Assembly: GCA_013698095.1 (NCBI GenBank)
Contig: JACCVQ010000261.1
Coordinates: 1 to 49,926, forward strand
Source of the DNA: Chloroflexota bacterium
Lineage (GTDB): Bacteria > Chloroflexota > Limnocylindria > Limnocylindrales > CSP1-4
Reading direction: 5' to 3'
Length of the DNA stretch: 49,926 nucleotides
Made by a program: the position numbers and the translations under genes. This document shows positions 18,457 to 27,538 of this stretch, piece after piece. Position 1 is the stretch's first letter. Every line of letters starts with the position of its first letter. Under the pieces are notes generated by a model, which was not told where the DNA came from, did no database searches, and saw only the letters and a list, made by a program, of their open reading frames with translations.

Positions 18457-18599
18457 CACGAAAGACCCGGGCGGGGGGGCCCGGGTCTTCGTGCAGGGGT
18501 GAACGGAGGTTCGCGCCAGGCAGGCCGGGTCACGGGTCCGGCCCGCCTGGCTCGCCCACGGAAGGCCGCGGATTGGAAGGAAATCGCGGGGTCCGTGGG
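18457..18599. ncRNA. Candidate structured RNA with three consecutive strong hairpins
   Basis: Hairpin 1: CACG plus AAGACCCGGG (18457-18471) pairs with CCCGGGTCTT plus CGTG (18480-18493), with one bulged base and an 8-nt G-rich loop. Hairpin 2: GCCAGGC and GGCCGG (18515-18528) pair with CCGGCC and GCCTGGC (18538-18551), with one A-C mismatch and a 9-nt loop. Hairpin 3: CCCACGGA (18555-18562) pairs with TCCGTGGG (18592-18599), and inside it CCGCG-ATT (18566-18574) pairs with AAT-CGCGG (18582-18589). No ORF explains this. On the minus strand hairpin 1 would come last, followed by TTCGTGTT, so it may terminate a small RNA. The strand is not certain. Confidence 0.45.
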
Positions 18600-18690
18600 A
18601 ATCAAAAGTACGACGCGAATGGCCCCCGGTCATGACGACCCGTAATCCCGAGCACATTTCGAACGGGTGGTCGATTTGGGTGGGGACGCC

Positions 18691-18696
18691 TATACT
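18691..18696 (+). promoter_or_regulatory. -10 element of lhr
   Basis: TATACT, 10 nt before GTG 18707. It supports GTG 18707 over the longer frame start at ATG 18632, which lies upstream of this hexamer. Confidence 0.5.
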
Positions 18697-18706
18697 TCGA
18701 CGTCCC

Positions 18707-21700
18707 GTGGCTACTGTGTCGATCCCGCCCGCGACGTCGCCCGCTGCCGCTCCGTCGAGCGATCCGCTCGCTCCCTTCTCGGCGGCGGTCCGGGCCTGGT
18801 TCGAGAGCTCGTTCGCGGCGCCGACCCAGGCCCAGGCTGAGGGCTGGGCGGCCATCGCCGACGGCCATCACACCCTGATCCACGCCCCGACCGGCAGCGG
18901 CAAGACCCTCGCTGCGTTCCTCTGGACGCTGGACCGGCTCGCGGCCTCGCCGCCTCGCCCGGCGCCGACCAAGGCCAACCCGGGCAGCATCCGGGTCCTC
19001 TACATCAGCCCGCTCAAGGCCCTGACCTACGACGTCGAGCGAAACCTCCGCGCCCCGCTGGCGGGGATCGCCCTCGCGGCCGCCCGGCTCGGCGTGCCGG
19101 CTCCGGATATCACGGTCGCGAGCCGGACCGGCGACACCCCGGCGGACGAGCGCAGGAATCTCGCCCGCCGCCCGCCGGACATCCTGATCACCACGCCCGA
19201 GTCGTTCTACCTGATGCTGACGAGCCAAGCCCGCGAGGTCCTCCGGGGCGTCGAGCACGTGATCGTGGACGAGGTCCACGCCATCGCCGGCTCCAAGCGC
19301 GGCGCCCACCTCGCCCTGAGCCTCGAGCGTCTCGAGCGCCTGATCGCCGAGCGGGAAGGCGCCCGGCCGCCGCAGCGGATCGGCCTGTCCGCCACCCAAC
19401 GACCGCTCGAGCTGATCGCCCGATTCCTCGGCGGCGTGGGGCCGGACCGGGCGGTGACCGTCGTCGACGCCGGTGCCCGCAAGGTGCTCGACCTCCAGGT
19501 CATCGTCCCGATCGAGGACATGACGAAGCCCGGCGAGCTGCTCCCGCTCGATCAGCAGCCGGGCGGACCCGCCGCAGGACCGGAGGCCCGCGTCAGCATC
19601 TGGCCGGCGATCCATCCCCGGATCCTCGAGCTGATCCGGAGCCACCGCAGCACGATCGTCTTCACGAACTCGCGACGCCTCAGCGAGCGGTTGGCGCAGC
19701 GGTTGAACGAGCTGGCGGGCGAGGAGCTCGTGCGGGCCCACCACGGCAGCGTCGCCCGCGAGCAGCGGATCCAGATCGAGGAGGACCTGAAGGCCGGCCG
19801 CTCACCGGCGATCGTGGCGACCAGCTCCCTGGAGCTGGGGATCGACATGGGCGCCGTCGACCTCGTCATCCAGGTCGAGTCGCCGACATCGGTCGCCCGA
19901 GGGTTGCAGCGGGTCGGGCGGGCCGGTCATCAGGTCGGCGCGCCGAGCAAGGGCGTGATCTTCCCGAAGTACCGCGGCGACCTGCTCGAGGCCGCAGTCG
20001 TGGCCCGCCGGATGCACGAGGGCGCGATCGAGGCGACCGCGATCCCGCGCAATCCGCTCGATGTCCTCGCCCAGCAGATCGTCGCAATGACCGTGATGGA
20101 CTCGTGGACTGTCGACGAGCTGTTGGCTGCCATCAACCGGGCGACGCCGTACGAGACGCTCAGCCGCGAGGTCCTCGAGGGCGTCCTCGGGATGCTGAGC
20201 GGCGCCTACCCGAGCGACGAGTTCGCCGAGCTCAAGCCGCGCGTGACGTGGGACCGCACGACCGACGTGATCGCCGGCCGGCGCGACGCCCGGGTCGTGG
20301 CGGTGACGAGCGGCGGGACGATCCCGGACCGCGGGCTGTTCGGCGTGTTCATGGTCGGTGAGGCGGGAACCCCAGGCCGGCGCGTCGGCGAGCTCGACGA
20401 GGAGATGGTCTACGAGAGCCGGACCGGTGAGGTGATCACCCTCGGAGCGAGCAGCTGGCGGATCGAGGAGATCTCGCACGACCGGGTGATCGTGTCGCCA
20501 GCGCCCGGCGTGCCCGGCAAGCTGCCGTTCTGGCACGGCGACTCGGTGGGGCGGCCGATCGAGCTCGGGCGGGCGCTGGGCGCCTTCGTCGGCGAAGCCG
20601 AGGCTGACCTCGGCCGAGGCGCGCGCGGCCGTCGCGACGTCATCGGCCGCCTGCGGGAGCACCACGACCTCGACGCCTGGGCGGCCGAGAACCTCGTCGC
20701 CTATCTCGAGGACGAACGCGACGCCGCCGGCGCCCTGCCCACCGACAAGCGAATCGTCATCCAGCGCTTCCGCGACGAGCTCGGCGACTGGCGCCTGGTG
20801 ATCCTGACCCCGTTCGGCGGCCGGGTCCACGCTCCGTGGTCCCTGGCCCTGGAGGCCCGGCTCGGGGAGCAACTCTCGAGCGAGGTCCGGACGATCTGGT
20901 CCGACGACGGGATCGCGATCCGGCTGCCCGACGGCGACGACGTCGCCGCAATCGCGGAGGAGCTGCTCTTCCCGGATGCAGAGGAGGTCGAGGACATCGT
21001 CGTCGGCCAGGTCTCGTCGTCGGCGTTGTTCGCCTCGCGCTTCCGGGAGAACGCGGCCCGGGCGCTGCTCCTGCCACGCCGCCGGCCGGGCACCCGGACG
21101 CCACTCTGGCAGCAGCGCCAGCGGGCGGCCGACCTGCTGGCTGTGGCGTCGCGCTATGGCAGCTTCCCGATCCTCGTGGAGACGTACCGTGAGGTGCTCT
21201 CGGACGTCTTCGACCTGCCGGCCCTGCGCGACGTCCTCGGTGGGATCGCCCGGCGCGAGATCACGATCCACAGCGTCGAGACCCCGAAGGCCAGCCCGTT
21301 CGCCAGCTCGCTCCTGTTCGACTACGTCGCGGCGTACATGTACGACGGCGACGCGCCGCTGGCCGAGCGCCGGGCCGGCGCCCTGACGCTCGACCGCGAC
21401 CTCCTCCGCGAGCTCCTCGGCCAGGAGGAGCTGCGCGAGCTGCTCGATCCGGACGCGCTGGCCGATCTGGAGCTGAACCTCCAGCTCCTGACCGAGGACC
21501 GCCAGGCGTCGACTGCCGACCAGCTCCACGACGTGCTCCGCCGGCTCGGCGACCTGACGGCCGACGAGATCGCCGCCCGGTCGGAGGGCGGAGCGGCCGC
21601 CAGTGACCCGTGGCTGACCGAACTGATCGCGTCGCGCCGGGCCGTCGCCGCACGGATTGCCGGCGACGAGCGCTGGATCGCGATCGAGGATGTCGCACGC

Positions 21701-23356
21701 TACCGCGATGGGGTCGGGGTGTCGCCACCGAGCGGAGTGCCGGATGCCTTCCTGGGTCCGGCCGCCGGCGCGCTCGATGGGTTGCTCGCCCGCTACGCCC
21801 GGACCCACGGGCCGTTCCTGACGCCGGATCCCGCCCGGCGCTGGCGTTTGCCGGCCGGGATCGTGGAGGACGCCCTCGAGCGGCTGCTCAGCGCCGGCAC
21901 GATCCTGCGCGGGGAGTTCCGGCCGGGCGGCGCGGAGCGCGAATGGATCGATCCCGACGTGCTCCGGCTCCTCCGCCGGCGCTCGCTGGCGCGGCTGCGG
22001 AAGGAGGTCGAGCCGGTCGATCCGGCGGCGTTCGCCCGGTTCCTGCCGGCATGGCAGGGGGTCACCGAGGTTGGCGAGACGCCCGCTCCGCTCCGCCCGA
22101 CCGCCGCCCTCGAGCGGCTCGCCGAGGTCGTCGACCAGCTGGCCGGCGTCGCGCTGCCGGCGTCGGTTCTCGAGCGCGACATCCTGCCGGCCCGCGTCCC
22201 GGGCTACCAGCCGCGGCTTCTCGACGAGCTCGGCGCGCTCGGCGAGGTCGCGTGGGTGGGGCGGGGGAGCCTCGGCCGGGACGACGGTCGGGTCGTGCTG
22301 GTCCGGCCGGGTCGTGAGCTCGTCCGGCCTGTCGGAACCGTCGATGCGGGCGAGCGACCGGCCGATCCACGCCACGAGAGCATCCGGGAGCATCTCCAGC
22401 GGCGCGGGGCGTCGTTCTACCGCGAGCTGTTCGCAGCGGCGGGCGGCGGATCGGATCGCGACGTGCTCGACGCGCTGTGGGACCTGGTCTGGGCCGGCGA
22501 GGTGACGAACGACACGTTCGCTCCGCTCCGGGCGCTGCGCTGGAAACGAACCGCGCGCGACACCCGCCGCCGGCCGGGCCGGTTGACGTCGCTCGGGCCG
22601 CCCGAGGCCGCGGGCCGCTGGTCGCTGGTCGAGCCGCCGCCCGGAACGCCGACCGAACGCCTTCACGCGACCTCCCTCGCCCTCCTCGACCGCCACGGGA
22701 TCGTGACCCGCGAGGCGGTCGCCAGCGAACAGATCGACGGCGGCTTCAGCGCGGTCTATCCGATCCTGCGCGCTCTGGAGGAGGCGGGCCGGATCCGGCG
22801 GGGCTACTTCGTCGACGGCCTCGGCGCGGCGCAGTTCGCGCTGGCCGGGGCGATCGAGCGGTTGCGCTCCGTCCGCGAACCCGGCCGCGACGCGGCGGAG
22901 CGAACCGTCCATCTGCTGGCTGCGGCGGATCCTGCCAATCCGTACGGCGCCGCGATCGCCTGGCCGCGTCGCGGCGAGGACGACCGCCGGCCGCTCCAGC
23001 GGGCAGCCGGGGCATACGTCGTCTCGGTCGATGGGGTCGCGGCGCTGTACGTCGATCGGGGCGGGGGCTCGCTCCAGGTCCTGCCCGCAGGCGACGACGC
23101 CGACGTCGGCGAGACCGCAGCCCGGGCCCTCGGCACCTTGGTCGAGGATGGGCGGGTCCGCGAGCTCGTCATCACGAAGGTCGACGGCGGGCCGGTTGGC
23201 GAGTCACCGTTCCGCGACCGGCTCGTCGCCGCCGGGTTCCTGCCGGCCTACCGCGGCCTGGTTCTGCGTCGGGCGACGGCCTCCGGCAGCGACGGTCGCC
23301 GTCCACCGTCCGGTCCCATCGCCCGGATCACCGCCCGCCGCGCCGGGCAGAGCTGA
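18707..23356 (+). CDS. lhr: Large ATP-dependent helicase Lhr
   Basis: A 1549-aa protein, close to Escherichia coli Lhr (about 1540 aa). The N-terminal SF2 helicase core has Walker A APTGSGKT (60-67), the GDTPADERR and TTPESFYLML motifs, a DEVH box (188-191), SATQ (228-231), the SSLELGIDMG segment and the arginine-finger motif QRVGRAGH. Winged-helix and Lhr-core beta domains follow, then the long C-terminal extension with further winged-helix repeats typical of Lhr-long. The family translocates 3'-5' on single-stranded DNA and unwinds RNA-DNA hybrids, and its C-terminal part has been reported to have uracil-DNA glycosylase activity. The Nei2-type glycosylase gene starts 10 bp downstream, so a repair operon is likely. 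Confidence 0.94.
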   Translation: MATVSIPPATSPAAAPSSDPLAPFSAAVRAWFESSFAAPTQAQAEGWAAIADGHHTLIHAPTGSGKTLAAFLWTLDRLAASPPRPAPTKANPGSIRVLYISPLKALTYDVERNLRAPLAGIALAAARLGVPAPDITVASRTGDTPADERRNLARRPPDILITTPESFYLMLTSQAREVLRGVEHVIVDEVHAIAGSKRGAHLALSLERLERLIAEREGARPPQRIGLSATQRPLELIARFLGGVGPDRAVTVVDAGARKVLDLQVIVPIEDMTKPGELLPLDQQPGGPAAGPEARVSIWPAIHPRILELIRSHRSTIVFTNSRRLSERLAQRLNELAGEELVRAHHGSVAREQRIQIEEDLKAGRSPAIVATSSLELGIDMGAVDLVIQVESPTSVARGLQRVGRAGHQVGAPSKGVIFPKYRGDLLEAAVVARRMHEGAIEATAIPRNPLDVLAQQIVAMTVMDSWTVDELLAAINRATPYETLSREVLEGVLGMLSGAYPSDEFAELKPRVTWDRTTDVIAGRRDARVVAVTSGGTIPDRGLFGVFMVGEAGTPGRRVGELDEEMVYESRTGEVITLGASSWRIEEISHDRVIVSPAPGVPGKLPFWHGDSVGRPIELGRALGAFVGEAEADLGRGARGRRDVIGRLREHHDLDAWAAENLVAYLEDERDAAGALPTDKRIVIQRFRDELGDWRLVILTPFGGRVHAPWSLALEARLGEQLSSEVRTIWSDDGIAIRLPDGDDVAAIAEELLFPDAEEVEDIVVGQVSSSALFASRFRENAARALLLPRRRPGTRTPLWQQRQRAADLLAVASRYGSFPILVETYREVLSDVFDLPALRDVLGGIARREITIHSVETPKASPFASSLLFDYVAAYMYDGDAPLAERRAGALTLDRDLLRELLGQEELRELLDPDALADLELNLQLLTEDRQASTADQLHDVLRRLGDLTADEIAARSEGGAAASDPWLTELIASRRAVAARIAGDERWIAIEDVARYRDGVGVSPPSGVPDAFLGPAAGALDGLLARYARTHGPFLTPDPARRWRLPAGIVEDALERLLSAGTILRGEFRPGGAEREWIDPDVLRLLRRRSLARLRKEVEPVDPAAFARFLPAWQGVTEVGETPAPLRPTAALERLAEVVDQLAGVALPASVLERDILPARVPGYQPRLLDELGALGEVAWVGRGSLGRDDGRVVLVRPGRELVRPVGTVDAGERPADPRHESIREHLQRRGASFYRELFAAAGGGSDRDVLDALWDLVWAGEVTNDTFAPLRALRWKRTARDTRRRPGRLTSLGPPEAAGRWSLVEPPPGTPTERLHATSLALLDRHGIVTREAVASEQIDGGFSAVYPILRALEEAGRIRRGYFVDGLGAAQFALAGAIERLRSVREPGRDAAERTVHLLAAADPANPYGAAIAWPRRGEDDRRPLQRAAGAYVVSVDGVAALYVDRGGGSLQVLPAGDDADVGETAARALGTLVEDGRVRELVITKVDGGPVGESPFRDRLVAAGFLPAYRGLVLRRATASGSDGRRPPSGPIARITARRAGQS

Positions 23357-23366
23357 CGCGCCGGCC

Positions 23367-24164
23367 GTGCCCGAGGGCGACACGCTCCACCGGACCGCCA
23401 ACGGCCTCGCGCCTAATCTCGTCGGAAGAGCGGTCAGCGCGGCGCGGGCCCGGGCGGGCGGGCCGCAGGTCCAGCGCGTCGTCGGCGCGACGATCACGAG
23501 CGTCGAAGCGATCGGCAAGAACCTCCTGATCCGGTTCGATAACGGGCTCGAGCTGCGGACACACCTCCGGATGAACGGCTCCTGGCATCGCTACCGGCCG
23601 GGCGAGCGCTGGCGCCGGCCGCCGTCCGCGGCCCGACTCGTGCTCGAGGTTCCGGGCGCCGTCGCGGTCTGCTTCGACGCCCCCGTCGTCGAGCTGTTCG
23701 AGACGCGGGCCGAGGCGATCCACCCGACGATCGCCCGGCTGGGACCGGATCTGCTCGACGACGGTTGGGGCGCCGAGCATGAGGCCGAGGCGCGCCGCCG
23801 CCTGCGCGATCCTGCCCGTGACGGCGTGACCATCTCCGAGGCGCTCCTGGACCAGCGGGCGCTCGCCGGGATCGGCAACATCTGGCGCAACGAGACGCTG
23901 TTCCACGAGCGGGTCGAGCCGTGGACCCGGGTCGCGGATCTCGACGCCGCGACGCTGGATCGGCTCATCGCGCGGGCCCGGCTGCTCCTCCGCGCGAGCG
24001 TCGGCGAGGCTCCCGGTCGTGCGCCGATGTGGGTCTACCGCCGGACCGGCCGGCCATGCCGGCGCTGCGGGACGCTCATTCGATCCGCGCTGCTCACGAC
24101 AACCGTGCCGCGGACGACGTTCTGGTGCCCGTCCTGCCAGCGGCAGCCGGAGCCCGCGCCATGA
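23367..24164 (+). CDS. nei: Fpg/Nei-family DNA glycosylase/AP lyase (Nei2-like)
   Basis: A 265-aa protein. It starts GTG-CCC, giving the mature N-terminus PEGDTLHR, with the catalytic Pro2 and Glu3 of the Fpg/Nei family in the Nei-type PEGD form. The helix-two-turn-helix is around LLDQRALAGIGNIWRNE. A C-terminal zinc finger has CRRCG and CPSCQ. It excises oxidised bases and cleaves the abasic site by beta/delta elimination. The start GTG 23367 is fixed by the required Pro2. It follows lhr by 10 bp and overlaps the next ORF by 4 bp. Actinobacteria carry a comparable lhr-nei2 pairing, which supports a shared repair role. Confidence 0.94.
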   Translation: MPEGDTLHRTANGLAPNLVGRAVSAARARAGGPQVQRVVGATITSVEAIGKNLLIRFDNGLELRTHLRMNGSWHRYRPGERWRRPPSAARLVLEVPGAVAVCFDAPVVELFETRAEAIHPTIARLGPDLLDDGWGAEHEAEARRRLRDPARDGVTISEALLDQRALAGIGNIWRNETLFHERVEPWTRVADLDAATLDRLIARARLLLRASVGEAPGRAPMWVYRRTGRPCRRCGTLIRSALLTTTVPRTTFWCPSCQRQPEPAP

Positions 24165-24454
24165 TCGACATCGAGGTCCGCTGTGAGGCGACAGCCAACG
24201 GCTCGTCATGCACGGTCCGGTTGCGCGACGGCGAGCGCAAGGTGTCCTCCCACGTCGTTCGAGTCAGGGCGGAGGCCCTCCGCCGCCTCGACCCGGCCAG
24301 CGCGGACCCGACGGAACTGGTCCGGCGCTCGTTTGCGTTCCTCCTCGAGCGCGAGCCGCCGTCGAGCATCCTCCGGACGTTCGACTTGCTCGAGATCGGG
24401 CGCTACTTCCCCGAGTACGAGGCCACGATTCGCCAGCGCGTCGGCGGATCCTGA
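24161..24454 (+). CDS. Small protein of unknown function, coupled to nei
   Basis: A 97-aa protein whose ATG (24161) overlaps the nei stop by 4 bp. The N-terminal half is beta-rich (IDIEVRCEATANGSSCTVRL, then SSHVVRVRAEAL); the C-terminal half is helical (PTELVRRSFAFLLEREPPSSIL and a FDLLEIGRYFPEY end). The pattern and tight coupling indicate a real gene. I do not recognise the family. Its place suggests a DNA-repair accessory or simply co-regulation with lhr and nei. Confidence 0.75.
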   Translation: MIDIEVRCEATANGSSCTVRLRDGERKVSSHVVRVRAEALRRLDPASADPTELVRRSFAFLLEREPPSSILRTFDLLEIGRYFPEYEATIRQRVGGS

Positions 24455-24466
24455 CGACCTGGGCGC

Positions 24467-25399
24467 TCACGGGCACGGCATTCGGCTCGGGACGTGGATC
24501 GATTCCACGAACCTGATGGTCTGGGTGTGGGTGATCGTGAGCTGCTCGTACACCAGGGGCACCTCCCGGATCTCGTACGACGCGTCGTTCGACGGGGGAC
24601 GAGTCGCGACGGCACACGTACCGGCGAGTCCACGGAGCGCGAGATGGACCTCGGCGCCGGGATCCAGCGCACGCGGGTGGAACGGAAGAATCGTCGCGAG
24701 GTTCAACTCCATGCCAGGGAAGAAGCCGACGCCCGCGAAGCGCGGAAGGGTTGCCATCGCTCCCGGTCCGGATCCGACCTCGATTGTCCCGCCATCGGCG
24801 ATCCCGAGGATCGTGAGGGGGAGTCGCGAGGTGTTACGGAGGCTCACCAAGACCGTGAAGGCGTCGTCGCCGGTCACGCTCAGGACGGCGCCGGTTTCGC
24901 CCTCGCCTGGCTCCCGGGTCGGCGTGACACCGAACATGCCGGCGTCACCGAGCGCGTCCGATGTCCCGATCGTCACGCAGACCACGAGGATGAGAAGGGC
25001 CGCGAGCGACGCCCCAATCCGAGTGCGCCGGCGTGACGCCTGGAGGGCCGTCAGGAACAGGACGGCGCATGCGATGAGAGCGGTCACGGCCTGAGTGATC
25101 GGTTGGGGGACGTCCGTGACGACGCCGTCGCCCGGAGCGATCTGATGGGGCAAAGTCGACGGACCTGGCGCTGACCCTGGTCCGACCTCTATCGGCCGGC
25201 TGACGACAATCGCGATGATCACGGCTGCCGCCACGAGCGCGATGCTCGCCAGCGGGGTCGCCACGATCTGGAGTCGGCGCGGGCGCGGGTCAGTCGCCAG
25301 GCGCTGTCGGACGACCGCCTCGAGGTGCGCCGGCGCCGGGCCGGGGTCACGCATCGCGAGCGCTGCCCGCAGGTCGCGCTCGAATGTCTCCTCGCTCAC
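24467..25399 (-). CDS. Membrane protein, candidate anti-sigma factor
   Basis: A 310-aa protein. A short cytosolic N-terminus (about 40 residues, EETFERDLRAALAMRDPG) precedes a membrane helix at about 45-67, then two more hydrophobic segments (about 103-120 and 126-146), and an extracytoplasmic beta-rich domain (about 165-300). No zinc-binding HxxxCxxC motif is present, so it is not a ZAS-type anti-sigma factor. Its GTG start overlaps the sigma-factor stop (GTGA at 25396-25399), the usual arrangement of an ECF sigma gene and its membrane-bound regulator. The outer domain may sense the signal. Function is inferred from context. Confidence 0.72.
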   Translation of the reverse strand: MSEETFERDLRAALAMRDPGPAPAHLEAVVRQRLATDPRPRRLQIVATPLASIALVAAAVIIAIVVSRPIEVGPGSAPGPSTLPHQIAPGDGVVTDVPQPITQAVTALIACAVLFLTALQASRRRTRIGASLAALLILVVCVTIGTSDALGDAGMFGVTPTREPGEGETGAVLSVTGDDAFTVLVSLRNTSRLPLTILGIADGGTIEVGSGPGAMATLPRFAGVGFFPGMELNLATILPFHPRALDPGAEVHLALRGLAGTCAVATRPPSNDASYEIREVPLVYEQLTITHTQTIRFVESIHVPSRMPCP

Positions 25400-25959
25400 C
25401 GGCGGACCTCCCTGACCGTCAAGGACGTCCGAAGTCGGCCGGTCGCGTGATGGAGCCGTGACTTCACAGTCCCGCTCGGAATCCCAAGCCGCTCGGCGAT
25501 CGTGTCGACCGACAGGTCCTGCCAGAACCGGAGGACAAGGACGATCCGCTCGTCGGGCTCGAGGGTCTCGAACGCCCGACTCATCGCATCACGGGCGTGG
25601 ACGCCGTCGCGGAAGTCAGGCTCGCCGTCGGGCGACCCTGAGCGGACGTCGACGGCCGGCATCTCGACGACCGGCCGCCGCCGGCGCGCCCGAAGTCGAT
25701 CGCGGCAGACGTTCACGACGATCCGGCTGAACCACGCCTCGAAGCGATCCGTCGCGCGAAGCTTCCCGCGGCCGCGCCAGGCCGCAAACGCCGCGTCCGC
25801 GACCGCATCCTCGGCCTCCATCGCGCTGCCGAGAATCACCGTCGCCAGGCGGTAGGAGCGATCGAGCTGGCCGGCCACGAGGTCGGCGAAGTCGTCGGCT
25901 GCAAGCGTCACCCGGTTGCGGCCGATCGAGACGACGAGGGCGGCGGGTCGTCCATCCAT
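25396..25959 (-). CDS. ECF-type RNA polymerase sigma factor
   Basis: A 187-aa protein. Sigma region 2 spans about 22-95 (DLVAGQLDRSYRLATVILGSAMEAEDAVADAAFAAW, FEAWFSRIVVNVCRDRLR). A linker follows, then region 4 at about 125-178 (LEPDERIVLVLRFWQDLSVDTIAERLGIPSGTVKSRLHHA). I chose ATG 25959: AAGGAG lies directly upstream, although the spacing is unusually short. An upstream in-frame GTG (four codons earlier, inside the same purine stretch) is an alternative, and the longer frame start at 26118 gives unlikely sequence. It is co-transcribed with the membrane protein that starts inside its stop codon. Confidence 0.9.
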   Translation of the reverse strand: MDGRPAALVVSIGRNRVTLAADDFADLVAGQLDRSYRLATVILGSAMEAEDAVADAAFAAWRGRGKLRATDRFEAWFSRIVVNVCRDRLRARRRRPVVEMPAVDVRSGSPDGEPDFRDGVHARDAMSRAFETLEPDERIVLVLRFWQDLSVDTIAERLGIPSGTVKSRLHHATGRLRTSLTVREVRR

Positions 25960-26100
25960 TCTCCTTTGCACCTGACGATGGACCCGCCGGGATCGTTCAC
26001 GCAACCCACGACAGGCGACGTGCGAACTCAGCGGTCCGCTTGCCGCGACAACCGGCGGGCGGAATGTCACGTTCGCAACAATCGCGTTCACTGCGCGTCG

Positions 26101-26137
26101 TAGGCTTGACCGGGGCACGTTTCGGGGGAGCGGAGGG
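26101..26137 (+). promoter_or_regulatory. -10 element and ribosome-binding site of the MFS gene
   Basis: TAGGCT (26101-26106) lies well upstream, and the purine-rich GGAGGGAG run (about 26132-26139) precedes GTG 26144 by 4-6 nt. This gene is leadered, unlike most others here. Confidence 0.45.
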
Positions 26138-26143
26138 AGAAGC

Positions 26144-27487
26144 GTGGACGACGCGAAGCCCGCACCGTCGCCGGCCGGCGAACGCGTCGCCGACGACGAC
26201 GTTCATCGGCCGGCAATCGACCTGCCGAAGTCGGCCTTGGTCCGGATATCGCTCTTCTGGCTCGGCCTGACGTCCATCGACGCGGTCGTCGGCGCCGCCA
26301 TCCAGTCGCGGATCAAGTTCGATAATCTCGTCACGGCGGGGACCGAGGGCACGTCGCTCGCCCTCGTCGGCTTCCTCCAGTTCTTCTTCAGCGTCGCGGT
26401 CCAACCGACCGTCGGCTCGATCTCCGACTACGCGACGACACGCTGGGGTCGGCGCAAGCCGTTCATCGTCTTCGGCGCATTGTTCGACGCCCTGTTCCTG
26501 GTCGGGATCGCGTCCGCCAACTCGCTCCTCGCGATCGCCGCCTTCGCGACTCTCCTCGCCCTGAGCACGAACGTGGCCCGCGGTCCGTTCCAGGGCTACG
26601 TCCCGGATCTCGTGCCGGACCGCCAGGTGGGCCTGGCCAGCGCGATGGTCGGGTTGATGCAGGTCCTCGGCAACGTCGTCGGCTTCGCCCTGGCCGCGAT
26701 CGCCAACTCCGAGGGCAACGTCGGCCTGGCGATCCTGGCGATCGCGGCGATCGAGCTGGTCACGATGCTCAGCGTCGTCCTGCGCGTCCCGAACGGTCCC
26801 CCGGCCAAGCCGCGAAACGGTCGCTCGTGGATGTCGATCGCGGCAGAGACGTGGGGCACGGACATCCTCCGCGAGAAGAGCTACCTGTGGCTGCTCGCCT
26901 CGCGCCTGTTCATCCTGATGGGCGGCGCGGCGGTCCTGAACTTCGTCTTCCTGTACCTCGCCGACGCCCACGGCCTCAGCCAGGAGCAGGCCGGCGGAGC
27001 GTTCCTGACGATGCTCCTCGCCGCGACCGCGGTCAGCCTCCTCGCGATCGTGCCCGCCTCCAGGCTCTCCGACCGCTACGGCCGGAAACCGGTCATCTAC
27101 GTCTGTACGGCACTCGGCGCGCTCGGGGTGGGCCTGATCGCGGTCGCTCCGACCGTCGCGATCGCGACTGTCGGCGCCGCGATCTTCGGGGCGTCACAGG
27201 GGACGTTCCTGGCAGTCGACTGGGCCCTGATGACCGACATCATCCCCAAGGCGGCATCCGGCCGCTACATGGGCCTGTCGAATGTCGTCACGGCCTCATC
27301 GACCACGATCGCGGTCATCATCGGCGGCCCCCTGATCGACGTCGTGAACCGCTCGGCCGGGATCGGCGCGGGGCCGCGTCTCGAGCTCATGTTCGGCGTC
27401 GCCTACTTCGCCTTCGGAGCCGTGATGCTTCGACCAGTCCAGGAGCCGAAGCGCCGGGGGGCGCCGCTCGTGCCGGCGCCCGCCTGA
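26144..27487 (+). CDS. MFS transporter, sugar-transporter (SLC45/GPH)-like
   Basis: A 447-aa protein with about 12 membrane helices after a polar N-terminus of about 35 residues. The TM1-3 region (GFLQFFFSVAVQPTVGSISDYATTRWGRRKPFI) has the MFS motif-A loop DYATTRWGRRKP, characteristic of the sucrose/SLC45 and GPH-like transporters. The second half repeats the motif in SDRYGRKPVIY. A sugar or glycoside substrate with cation coupling is plausible but not readable. It has a Shine-Dalgarno sequence and converges with the GT87-like gene. Confidence 0.88.
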   Translation: MDDAKPAPSPAGERVADDDVHRPAIDLPKSALVRISLFWLGLTSIDAVVGAAIQSRIKFDNLVTAGTEGTSLALVGFLQFFFSVAVQPTVGSISDYATTRWGRRKPFIVFGALFDALFLVGIASANSLLAIAAFATLLALSTNVARGPFQGYVPDLVPDRQVGLASAMVGLMQVLGNVVGFALAAIANSEGNVGLAILAIAAIELVTMLSVVLRVPNGPPAKPRNGRSWMSIAAETWGTDILREKSYLWLLASRLFILMGGAAVLNFVFLYLADAHGLSQEQAGGAFLTMLLAATAVSLLAIVPASRLSDRYGRKPVIYVCTALGALGVGLIAVAPTVAIATVGAAIFGASQGTFLAVDWALMTDIIPKAASGRYMGLSNVVTASSTTIAVIIGGPLIDVVNRSAGIGAGPRLELMFGVAYFAFGAVMLRPVQEPKRRGAPLVPAPA

Positions 27488-27538
27488 CGGCCGTCAGCCG
27501 CTCAGTTCGCGTCAGCCGCTCGAGACCATCTCCGCCGC

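Larger units (their letters stand above)
18211..18706. other. Long divergent intergenic region (XRE / lhr)
   Basis: About 500 bp with no convincing protein gene. It holds the upstream region of the XRE gene, the three-hairpin element at 18457-18599 and the lhr -10 at 18691-18696. I see nothing else assignable in 18211-18456. Confidence 0.6.

Noticed and set aside
19802..22912. 1036-aa minus-strand ORF opposite lhr
   Set aside because: Its length comes from the absence of stops in GC-rich antisense DNA; composition is Arg/Asp/Gln/Leu-rich without motifs, while lhr is unmistakable.
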